Assembly: GCA_021234535.1 (NCBI GenBank)
Contig: CM037830.1
Span: 18,035,116 to 18,099,115 of the forward strand
Length of the DNA stretch: 64,000 nt
Source: Stichopus chloronotus
Taxonomy: Eukaryota > Echinodermata > Holothuroidea > Aspidochirotida > Stichopodidae
Direction of reading: 5' to 3'
Notes under the pieces: model-generated
Seen by the model: only the letters and a program-made list of their open reading frames with translations
Told to the model about the DNA's origin: nothing
The model's database searches: none
Translations under genes and position numbers: made by a program
In this document: piece by piece, positions 24,201 to 33,325 of the stretch
How positions within the stretch are numbered: the first letter of the stretch is position 1
Layout: every line of letters starts with the position of its first letter

Positions 24201-26907
24201 GCAGCATACCCTTGCAGTTGGATTACATGACTAATGATTGCCAAGTCATGACTTACTATAATTAAGATTATTGAAATGTAAAGAACGTGCTGGGTTTATG
24301 TGTTCAAGGAAGCATAGCCAGGTGGTTTTTTTTTTTGGGTGAGAGGGCAAAATCAACTCATCGTCCCTATTTTTGACCACCATTCTGAGGAGGAGTATAA
24401 GGGGTAGGCTGTTGCCCTACCAAGGCTTAAGCAAGGATTCAAATCAGTCAATCCCCAGATAAGCCTATGTAGCAGGAGGAGAGGTCTAAGGGGATGGGGA
24501 ACCCCCTCCCCTTTGAGTAAAAGGATATGTTGGCCCTTCTTAGTTGCCCAATCATGGTGCATTGACTTTCCTTTAGACACCTGCAGCCATGAACCTAAGA
24601 TAAAGGTTAAGAAGTATTAGAGAGGACTGAGTGCCATTAGGACTATCTAAGTGGAGTGCCACCATCAGCCTTTGCGGAGTGTACAAAAACATTTTTGGCT
24701 TTTCAAACCCTCCAGATGGCCAGAAACAGCAATTCCCGGGTGTTCTGAGCTGCCTTGAAAAAGGGGTCTCATGCCTGCAATTTCTCAATTAGGCCTACTG
24801 AGATAAAATCGATGTATGGAAAATGGTAATATATATTGGTTGGGATGAGATAACAAAAGAATAATAATGAATTATTCATCCTGTTTCATCTATTCTTGGA
24901 ACAGTTGGCAAATAGTAGGGAGGGAGGAGGTGTTGAACATATCTTTAGACCCCACTTTTTCATTTGTTGATAATGACCCATTTTAAACTTGAAAGGAAAA
25001 AATGAAAATTGGGGTAGGCTGTTGAACATTATCTAATACAACAAAGCGACCCAGAACAGACTGGAATTTTTTTTTGGGGGGGGACATGCCTGGGCAAACC
25101 ATGAGCTTGTTGCACACACCTGTGGTGGAACATTTCCAATTTAAAAAAAAAATTAAAATGACGTTCTTTTAAAGTAGTAGAATTGACATACTTTTAAGCA
25201 GTAGAATTGACATACTTTTAAAGAGTAATATGACAGAATAGTGGTTCATATTGGCAATAGCTTTAGTTAGCATTGACAACTAATACTTTTGGGGATTTTT
25301 CTTTTTCATTCAGCATTAGGGTTCGGAAAAATAGAGGAACATTGTCTCTAGAATTCATGACATTATTAATATCCAAGGCTTTGATTGGCAATTAGACCAT
25401 TGCCAATGCATCCTGGTGTGAAATAAATGTGCTGAACATTCTGCTGTGGAATCCTTCCTCTAGCCACATGCGCGTTAACTGCGTATAAGCAACAGGTGCA
25501 TGTATGGCCAATTGAAACCTTGAATTAACATTTTCACACTTTTATAATAAACTTGTTTCAATTGTGTTGTTATTCTGTTTGATGTTAGTTTTCAATGTCA
25601 TAAAATGATCACACTTGTGAAGCCGAGCAGTTTCTCAGATCCCTCCCCCTCAGTTTAGGCCTACCACTTCTCCCCAACCCCATCAACTTATCAATCCTCC
25701 CCCTCTTCTTTTTCTTTTTCTTTGTCTTCTTTTTTCTTCTTCATTTTTTTTTTTGCTCTCCTTTATTTTTCGACATCATCCATTGTATTCCCCAAATTCC
25801 TGTGGGGGGGGGGGAATTTTTCCCCTTCCCTGGCCCACCCCCACACTGGCTATGTCACTGATGTGCTCCCATAATGTACATAGATTATGAAACTAGGAAG
25901 TTGTTCGTACAAAAAAAAGTAGTGGGCTATTTTAGGCCAGGGAACGTGGTGACAATTTGCAGTCAGCTACACGCTTCTGAATATGTAATGTTCCCAAGCA
26001 ACACATATGCATGACATGAATCATTACAAGGCCAATGGGGCAATGTGAGGTATGAAACAACTTGCCTGCCATTTTTACTTGCCCCAGGCATTCAAGCAAT
26101 CCTTAATGTTCAGCTCTGGGAATACTGATAGTTGATTATCTTGGCACAAACATGTGTAAAGTAACATCTACCAGTGTGATCCTGGACTCCAACTTGAAGC
26201 TACTGTCAAATGTTTTTACCTGGTAAAAGGATCTCAATGGCTTCTAGATGGTTCATGTCTTCAAGGATACTGACGATATCTTTCACTCGGGTGTTCAGGG
26301 TTCCCAAGTCACTGAGAATTGTTTCAGTAGGGCTCTTTCCACTTGTTTTTTGTTTGTGAGCTAAATATCTGGTCCAAGTGGAGAAAAGAAAACCCTTAAA
26401 AAAATTTATTGATAATTAATTCAGCATTCACCTGCATATATGATACAGCATTGAGTGTTACATAATACACATTGCCCATTCCAAACAGTGTCCATAATAT
26501 ACACCATGGAAACCTATTCAAGCATGAAGTTGAAATTAGAGGAATAGTCACTATTCAAACCAATGTTAGATACTAAAGAAATCATTTGTTAGAATTTTTT
26601 ATTTCAATGTGCAAGGACCTCAAAAATATTACAATATGGTATGTAAGGCAAAAGTTTCCTATGATTTTATAAACCACAAACAAACGAAATTTGATCAGAA
26701 CTTTGCAGATCAATCATCTTACTCTATATCTCTGATTTTGTATCTCATCTCACTGCTGCCAGGTCTTTTCCGCAAACGTTGGGCAAAGTCCCTCCAGTCA
26801 AGCGCCAGCTCATTTTCGATGTCGAGCACCCTTGCGAAAGACTTAACAGTTGTCAGCTTTAGCTTTCTGAGTAGAGTGTCTGGTGTACAAACAGCAGAGG
26901 CTGCCAT
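15236..26907 (-). CDS. IRAK4/Pelle-like death-domain kinase with two frameshifts
   Basis: Interleukin-1-receptor-associated kinase family: couples Toll/IL-1 receptors and MyD88 to NF-kB signalling in the cytoplasm. Coding exons: 26723-26907, 26220-26368, 24102-24140, 23488-23523, 22861-22899, 21311-21472, 20232-20296, 17837-18056, 15813-15996, 15236-15454. All have GT-AG ends and phases agree. ATG at 26907 follows an in-frame TGA 12 bp upstream. Exons 1-2 encode a death domain and its extension (SGKSPTETIL matches the IRAK4 hinge). Three tiny exons form the linker. The kinase shows IGRGGF/GVVFLG, CAVKRLVK (ATP lysine), helix-C Glu in MKTEADTL, CVHRDIKSANIL, IADFGLV, YLAPE and SDVYSFGVVLLEIITGLP. 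One extra base in exon 6 (near 21372-21383) and one in exon 8 (near 17949-17959) break the frame; removing each restores homology. About 430 residues without the C-terminus; human IRAK4 has 460. Functional gene, null allele or pseudogene is undecided. Confidence 0.85.
16314..16737. mobile_element. Non-autonomous hAT-type transposon (MITE) with 8 bp target duplication
   Basis: The element (16322-16729, 408 bp) starts TAGGGCTGT and ends ACAGCCTTA, imperfect terminal inverted repeats of the kind seen in hAT DNA transposons. It is flanked by a perfect 8 bp duplication GCCCAGAA (16314-16321 and 16730-16737), the hAT target-site length. The ends carry repeated AACCGGTT blocks. There is no transposase frame. 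It sits in the intron of the IRAK-like gene between the exons at 15996 and 17837. Confidence 0.8.
17949..17959 (-). other. Frameshift site in IRAK-like exon 8
   Basis: On the minus strand CTCGGCCTGCG interrupts the frame. Upstream reads ...GGNLAQRL and downstream, one base out, ...CEDNRQPLSWRSRVTI, both matching consecutive IRAK4 segments. The exon is 220 bp where 219 would keep phase between its neighbours. Dropping one G restores RLACEDNRQPLSW. Confidence 0.75.
21372..21383 (-). other. Frameshift site in IRAK-like exon 6, in the glycine-rich loop
   Basis: On the minus strand GGGGGTTTTCGG breaks the frame inside the ATP-binding loop: IGRGGF is in one frame, GVVFLGLFKDGTKCAVKRL in the next. 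The exon is 162 bp where 161 fits the phases. Losing one base from the G or T run restores GRGGFGVV or GRGVFGVV. Unrepaired, translation ends within about 15 codons. Confidence 0.75.
22076..22165 (+). repeat. Dispersed ~85 bp repeat, copy 3
   Basis: Shares ACCAGGTACGATATACA, ACACGAATGTGAAA, a 16-A run and an ACCTGGTGCACGAC block with the copies near 8322 and 12075. It lies in an intron of the IRAK-like gene. Confidence 0.45.
22980..23024. repeat. Short perfect-stem inverted repeat
   Basis: ACACATACAAG and CTTGTATGTGT are perfect inverted copies separated by about 18 bases in which TTTAAA/ATTTAA extends the symmetry. It would form a stable hairpin in an intron transcript. No known RNA family recognised. 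Confidence 0.5.
24588..24790 (+). repeat. Dispersed ~190 bp repeat, copy A
   Basis: Diagnostic blocks in order: CTATCTAAGTGGAG, ATTTTTGGC, AGATGGCCAGAAACAGC, AATTCCCGGGTGT, GAGCTGC, GGGGTCTCATGCCTG and TTCTCAAT. The same series occurs at about 32107-32290 and 32410-32600. Not a tRNA- or 5S-derived SINE by any motif I can see. Confidence 0.6.
25166..25222 (+). repeat. Tandem repeat, 24-25 bp unit, 2.3 copies
   Basis: Unit TTTTAARNAGTAGAATTGACATAC repeated twice and then a third partial start TTTTAAAG. Copies are almost identical. Confidence 0.8.
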
Positions 26908-27054
26908 CCCTACCAGTCAAGTTGGCTTTTATTAGTCTGAGAATAAACAATGTGTACCGTAGGATAACTAAATTTAAAAAATTGTAGGTAACACTTTGAA
27001 AAGTTGACCAGTAACTTAACCTTACCAGCTGTAGGTACTCAAGATATGTTGAGA

Positions 27055-27124
27055 GATTTTTGCAATTAACACAAACTAACTTTGTGGGTTAACCCAAAAC
27101 AAGTTGTGCTAATTGCACAAATCT
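27055..27124. repeat. Inverted repeat, about 70 bp foldback
   Basis: AGATTTTTGCAATTAACACAA is mirrored by TTGTGCTAATTGCACAAATCT, with an inner GGGTTAACCC palindrome nearby. It lies about 150 bp upstream of the IRAK-like start codon, so it could be in its promoter or 5' UTR. Confidence 0.6.
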
Positions 27125-29432
27125 TTAAAATTATCTGTATTAACTGAAAAAGGAACACCACCTGTAATTCAGTCTTTGCTTAGACACTGTGTGACAGGCA
27201 TACCAATATCAGGGTCTGAATACTCAGGGAATAATTTAGTTTTTAAAATTTGCATAGCAGTTTTCTCAAGTTTCTTGGATATTTTGTCACAAAATCAGTG
27301 AAAGCTCTAATGTTGTATGTACAAAAACTGCTAAACAACACTCCATTTGTGTTGCAATTTGACCATTTTGTGTAGCAAAGTGAGATGTGATAGTAAGTGA
27401 ATTATACCCTGATATTTTCGTATTACTCTTTCAACTACAGACTCACTTGTCTCAATGCTACAGGACTTCTGCACCGTCAGTGTGTTCACATGCAATGCAT
27501 ACGTTCTTCCTTAACAAAATGCTCTGGAACTAAAGTATAAGCACTTATGTGTGTTATGTCAGAATCCATAACTACAGTGGCTGAAAACAGACCTGTGTGA
27601 CCTTGAGCCTATATTATAAACAGGTGTTAGTGAGTGTATTCATAATCATACATGAAATAATGCACTCAGTCATTCAATGTGCCACTAGAGCGTTAGAGAT
27701 CACATCAGTACCTCAGAACTTAAGTATATACTGTTGGCCTAAAGTACATATTGTTGCAAAGTACTACCTATATACCTACTTTGCAACCTTCAACGACCAT
27801 TGACTTCATCATCATATTTGTTCATTCATAGTACCACTCAAACAAATATAAGATACGTTACACCCATCGTCCATACTGTACTCGGCCTAATTGAGTTCCT
27901 ACAGACCATTGACAACTCGAGTAAGGCTAACTGACTTGCGTAATACGTACGTACTTACTAAGTATTAATTACTACTGTTTAAAACACTGACCGTTAGGAA
28001 TGTTTACGCTACCCTATACTTGCGGTTTAGTCTTACGCTTGTCCGTTTTTCGAAGAAATCCTCTCTACTTCCGCGATGTATGTAACACTGAGTTGGTAGG
28101 TGTGTACTGAAAGTGAAGCAAGTTACGACAATACGACTTACATGTACCTTAGAACACTGCTGATGTACCTGGCATAGGCCTAGTTGTCGAGCTTTACACT
28201 TACAGGCTCAAACTATTACTCTTTCAGCAGATTGTTGCTCAGTGATCGTTTCCTCTTGAATATGCGAATCAAACCATCATCAGCTGAGGGCCAATGATGT
28301 TGTAACTTGATGTGTGGTGTGCCGTAATATCTGACTAAGTGGAGTAAACATTGACTCAATGTTGCCTATGAGTGTGTGACGCAAAGTGTTGGGGGAAGCA
28401 CCTCAAATCGATCTGACGTCACTTCATAAAATACCTGACTGACCATAACACCATAAAAACGACATGCCAACTGTGAACAGCAGCCTTAGTATTTCTCCGT
28501 ATAACTCAGTGTCACCAATTTTTGTAAGGTTCAAAATACCATCAGAAAACCCCTCAATTTTTTCCTTTCCCTCAAAACTGACAACACTTCATTTACAAAT
28601 TTGGGCGCAACGTCAGCGGTCAGCAGTTCCTGCTGAATTATTTGTAAGTGGTCTAGACTATAGAGGAATATTCCAGTCTTTTTGCACAACTATATTCAGT
28701 GCCAAGTTGTCTCGAATTGCCCAGTCTTGACCTCGAATCGTTAGGAATCGGTCGGCATTTTCCCGGTCAAAGTTTCTAATAAAAGCCTTTTTAATGGTAC
28801 GCTTACTATTAAATCAGTGCTTTGAATTTGCATTTTGAGTGGTCATTACCACCTCTTAATCTTAACTTAAGTGATTGCGTGGGTAGGCAAAAAGTAAAAA
28901 CATTGAATTTTATCTCCAAAAGTTTGGTAAGGCTTTTTATTACACCATTCAGACAATCTGGAAAAATAAATAGGTTTCAGTTGGTTAATTTTGCCATATT
29001 ATTTCTAATTCTTCTAACATAACGACAAAAAGTGCAGAATACGATAATGTAGTGGTTGAAAGTTTTCATTCAAATCAACGGTGTGCTTCTTTGAGCAAGC
29101 CAATGGGAAGGATACTAGAATTGAATATTCAGTTAACAACTCAGGATCACTGACGCGACGGGCAAGGTTGTGTTCAGTTCGTAGGTTATTTGTAAATACA
29201 GTGTTTCCTTTCACCAAATATTACAATTCCCGATACCTACCAAGGAGTGACGACTTGAGAAGTGTTTTTGATACACTAGTGAGATCTGTACTGTTGCATA
29301 TTCATTATATAGGCGGTTATAGTAAGAACCGTTAATGTTCAAATATGATTCTGTTTTTATGCCAATCCCGTTGCTTTTCGAAGTAGTGACTGTCATATAC
29401 AACCTCGGGTGTACATTTAAAATAAAGAAAAG

Positions 29433-29808
29433 TTAAAGAGGCTCATTGAGTTGTTTTGTGAAATTCACTCAATTTTTCTAAACCGGTCAAGTTTCCTTCA
29501 CATACTAATGACAAACAGTCAAACTAAAAGGATACCAAAGTTTTACATACGTTGGAACATTAATGAGTGAGTAACCAACGATTAAATTTGGTTTTTGAAA
29601 CCTTGTGATCAGACATTTTCACATTAGTACATTCACATGCACACAATCAGAGCAAGTAATCGTCAAAAATTCGAAAAAATTGACAGTTTTCATATAACTA
29701 TTGGATATGAAACTTGATTAATTATGCTAATTGTGAGTATCGTCGTGTGTTTGTATACTTCAAAATCACCGCAATCTTTGCTGATATCAACTCAATGAGC
29801 CCCTTTAA
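29433..29808. mobile_element. Foldback MITE, 21 bp terminal inverted repeats
   Basis: TTAAAGAGGCTCATTGAGTTG at the left end is matched by CAACTCAATGAGCCCCTTTAA at the right, 20 of 21 positions. The 376 bp element has no coding frame. Its right end overlaps the left end of the next foldback element. A TTAA or TA target is compatible with the ends but cannot be told from the repeat itself. Confidence 0.7.
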
Positions 29809-30061
29809 AGGCTGTAATGCATCACCCCAGACAGTTACAATTCTCCCAACCACCTACCTCTAGTCCCTCCCTCAGCCTGTCTTACATTCCTCCACATGTG
29901 TAATCAAAACAATGGATCCCTGTGTACGATGTGTAATACGAGCTGCTCTGCATCTTTTGAATTTGCTGTCAATCTCAGAGTACTGTAACTTAGAACCAGT
30001 TGAGAATTTTCCTTTCAGGGAGGTAAAAATATAGCTTAGGGTGATGCAATACAGCCTTTAA
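29805..30061. mobile_element. Second foldback MITE abutting the first
   Basis: TTAAAGGCTGTAATGCATCACCC on the left is matched by GGGTGATGCAATACAGCCTTTAA on the right, 22 of 23 positions, enclosing about 257 bp without coding capacity. Its termini begin TTAAAGG like the neighbouring element, but the inner sequences differ. Confidence 0.7.
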
Positions 30062-30639
30062 GATCAAACATAATCTTATCTTTTTGGTTTTTCAGTACAC
30101 ACGCAATCACTTTAAGTTGCACCACCCCTATCTATTGAGGGCGCAGAAGTACAAAAATGCAGTTCCCTTCAGGCACACCATCTTCTAACGCCTTCACAGC
30201 TGTCAACACTGTGTAGAACACACATCGGAGCGACCCCTTAAATATTGACGGGATCTGTTAGTGCCTCATGAAAATTCAAAGTACAGTGTGACCAGCACCC
30301 CTTGGACAACATCACCACGAATGTCAGGTTTAACCCTCAGTTTACACGGTGACTTTAACATAGTGGTACACTATAGGGTTTCTGAAACACCAAAAAACCT
30401 TCACTGAACAAGTCAAATTTGAATACCCAGAAATTGTCCAGGTGGTTCCAAGACCTGGGTCTAAACTTCGGACCTATGTTACCCACAGCCTATAGTCGTT
30501 CGGGAACTCTTTTAGGCTGCTCGTTCTTTGTAATTCATAATACGATATTTTGCTTTGCACCGTGATATAACACCGTGTGTCTTACGTAGGGGTATCACAA
30601 TATGAAGTGTTTCCAGTTATCTTACAGTCACCCTGTTTT

Positions 30640-30820
30640 GTACTGTCCATGACGTCACACTGTAAAAATTATCTGTAAATTTACAGATAATAAAACAAAG
30701 AAATAAATAAGAATTACAGAAATTAGCTGGAAACTAATTACCAGAACATTTGTTTATTCCTTTTGTATTTCTTTATTTGATTTTGTGTAAATTACATTTT
30801 TATCAGTGCATGGACAGTAC
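30640..30820. mobile_element. Foldback element, about 181 bp
   Basis: GTACTGTCCATG at the left is an exact inverse of CATGGACAGTAC at the right, and the homology continues inward after a 6 bp offset (CACTG, AAAAAT, TAATTT-like blocks). The interior is A/T-rich and also self-complementary (AAACAAAGAAATAAATAAG against TTTATTTCTTT-like sequence), so most of the element could fold. No target duplication seen. Confidence 0.6.
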
Positions 30821-31229
30821 CTTGGCACGTGTCCCATTTTCGAAACGCAGTTCATTCGTTCGATGTTTCTTTGATCCACAGTCAGAGGTTTGATCTACAA
30901 CTGAGCTCATTGTGTTGAGCGGATCATGTAGACGGGAACGAGACGTCATTGTAAATTTTGGTTTGGATATGGCCTAATAAGACCGGTTTTTATTTTGGCA
31001 GTTTTGTATTTTATTGTTTCGCGATTTAAGACTTGAGTAAGTCAAACTCTAAACGTTCCCACAGTGTATGACATATAGGCCTACCCTCCTCCGCAGAGAC
31101 AGTACAGATGCTCGCAATGTATACAATACACTGACATCTGACGATACAATGATACGGATCCCGTTTACCTAGGGAACTATGGAAGCGTAGAAGGGACATG
31201 CAAAAGGAAAAAGAACCAAAATGACAGTT

Positions 31230-31905
31230 TTTGTAGAAATAACATTTTGATGACTTAAATAAAGTCTTCAAAATGACAAAGATTTTCGGGCTTTAATCAA
31301 CTTGTCCAAACGTTAAAATTCTGAAAATTTGTCTCTATGCCGAGCTACAATATCTCGTGAAAGTAACAAAATTTGAAAAATTGTCATTTTGCAGAGATGA
31401 AATAACTCATCAAAACGACGAAACTCATAAATTGTCATTTTGTCGACTCAGCACATCTTGCAAAAATGGCAACATTAGAAAACTTGTCATTTTTATTTGT
31501 CTAGTTAGAACATCTTGTCAAAAGGGCAAAAGTCGGAAAATTTTCATCTTGGCGAGTTAGGATATCTTGTTAAAATGGGAAAATTCGAAAAACTGTCATT
31601 TTGCAGAGAAAAAAACAACTCATCAAAACGGCAAAATTCGGGAAATTGACATTTTGAAGATGTGGAACTTTTTGTCATTTTGACAAGATGTTCTAACCCG
31701 GCAAAATGGCAATTTTTCGAATTTTGTTACTTTGGCGAGATGTTCGAACTCGGCAAAATGACGATTTTTGGAATTTCGCCATTTTGGCAAATGTTCTAAG
31801 TCAACAGAATGATAAATTTTCCGCCTCTTTGCCATTTTTATGAGCTGAGTTGCAAAATGACAATTTTTCGATTTTTTTTTTCACTTTGACGAGATGTTCG
31901 GCAAT
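31230..31905. repeat. 52 bp minisatellite array that reverses orientation
   Basis: From about 31280 to 31645 there are roughly six diverged copies of a unit near GGCGAGTTAGAACATCTTG + YCAAAATGGCAAAATTCG + AAAAATTGTCATTTT. From about 31660 to 31900 the same unit appears as its reverse complement (for example GCCATTTTGGC, GAGATGTTCGAACTCGG, CAAAATGACGATTTTTGG). The result is a large imperfect palindrome centred near 31650. Confidence 0.75.
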
Positions 31906-32106
31906 GAAAAGTGTATTCAGCAATGAAAGTACTATATTGGGAGCCGCACCCGGTGAGAAACATGGTGTTCATTAATTGGTTCAGGCCAATTTCAACCAGG
32001 GCCCTTGCTGTCAGGGTCAAGTGATGAGAAGACACATACATCTATGAAAGGACATATCAGGTGCATGTCCAAGTCTTTTAAACAATGGGATGTCCTGCTT
32101 GAGGAC

Positions 32107-32290
32107 ATATACTGGACAGGCAAGACTGTCTAAGTGGAGCGATGTCAGCTGCAGTGTGGAACGAGGAAGATTTTTGGCCTTACAATCCCCAAAGATGCTT
32201 GGAGATGGCACTCCCCATGTGTCCTTATTAAGCTGCGTGTATCCAGCCTTGAAATAGGGGTTTCATGTAAAAAATTCCTCAATGAGAAAA
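32107..32290 (+). repeat. Dispersed ~190 bp repeat, copy B
   Basis: Shares CTGTCTAAGTGGAG, GATTTTTGGCC, a CCCC-AGATG block, TTAAGCTGC, the TGAAATAGGGGTTTCATG block and TTCCTCAATGAG with copies at 24588 and 32410; more diverged than those two are from each other in the centre. Confidence 0.5.
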
Positions 32291-32409
32291 ACATCAGGTC
32301 TATCAAATGGGAATAGTGTTGATTATTTTGTAACATACAGAATCACATTTCCACCTCTAAAATTGCCGTTCTCTCGTTCAGAGGTCACATGCTAACTTTT
32401 AAAACAATC

Positions 32410-32600
32410 TTAATGTCAGTGGGTGCAAACATTTTAAGGTCACCTGCATACACTGTCTAAGCAAAGCACAACCATAGGTTGACATGGAGTGAGAACAAAA
32501 AATTTTTTGGCAAATACCAACCCCACATATGGCCAGAAATGGCAATTCCCGGGTGTCATGAGCTGCATGGGTGCAGGGACTCACACCTGAACACCCTGAA
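32410..32600 (+). repeat. Dispersed ~190 bp repeat, copy C
   Basis: Contains CTGTCTAAGCAAAGC, TTTTTTGGC, ATATGGCCAGAAATGGC, AATTCCCGGGTGT, ATGAGCTGC and GGGACTCACACCTG, matching copy A block by block in the same orientation. Confidence 0.6.
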
Positions 32601-32759
32601 GACACCATTTACATATAATTGAGTCAAATCATAGGAACCACTATCATAATACCAAATCATCACATTGTACAAGTGAATCTGTAGGACTTCACAATTTGCT
32701 GATTTAGTATCATAGCTTCATATGAAATTCTTTCAAGTGTAATATGTGATAAAACTGTT

Positions 32760-33325
32760 TTCAGCAAAAACATTATCTGTGATGTAATAAAAACGAAACA
32801 AATTACATGAGATATGATTCATCGTATGACATGTAATTCATTATATGTGATATAATTGAGCAAAAGCACATTTTCAGTGATGTAATACATACGAAACAAA
32901 TTATATGATACATAATTCATTATATGTCATATAATTAAAGAAAAGTTCATTTCATGTCATACGATAAAAAATCATATGACATATTATCCAAAAGCACATT
33001 ACATGTAATATAATAACAACGAAACAAATTATATGACATACAATTCATTGTATGACATATATGAAATAAAAAAAAAAACACATTTTATGTGATATAATAG
33101 AAATGAAACAAATTATATGGCATATCATTCATTATATGTGATAAAATGGAACAAAAGCACATTATCAGTGATATAATACATACGAAACGAATTATATGAG
33201 ACATAATACATTATATGTCACATAATTAAAGAAAAATTATTGTGTCATTTGATAAAAATTAATATGACAAATAATTCATTATATCTTATAATTAAAGAAA
33301 AGCACATTCTATGTAATACAGCATT
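32760..33325 (+). repeat. AT-rich tandem array, about 95 bp unit, about six copies
   Basis: Each unit runs AGCACATTWTCWGTGATRTAATA, MATACGAAACAAATTATATG, ACATAATTCATTATATG and TSATATAATTAAAGAAA, with indels. The unit contains CATATGACATAT-like near palindromes. Diverged but clearly periodic. Confidence 0.75.

Larger units (their letters stand above)
24298..25868. mobile_element. Probable degraded hAT-type element, about 1.55 kb
   Basis: The left end (from 24306) reads AAGGAAGCATAGCCAGG and the right end (to 25860) reads CTGGCTATGTCACTG, imperfect inverted repeats of the CAGTGRCRTAGCCAG type common to hAT elements. The flanks ATGTGTTC (24298-24305) and ATGTGCTC (25861-25868) match 7 of 8 as a hAT-length target duplication. 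Both ends lead into G or C runs. No transposase frame survives. It lies in the intron between IRAK-like exons 2 and 3 and contains one copy of the ~190 bp dispersed repeat. Confidence 0.5.

Noticed and set aside
28464..29335. Open frames of 88, 66 and 84 codons on the + strand
   Set aside because: No shared frame, splice signals or family resemblance; consistent with chance in this region.
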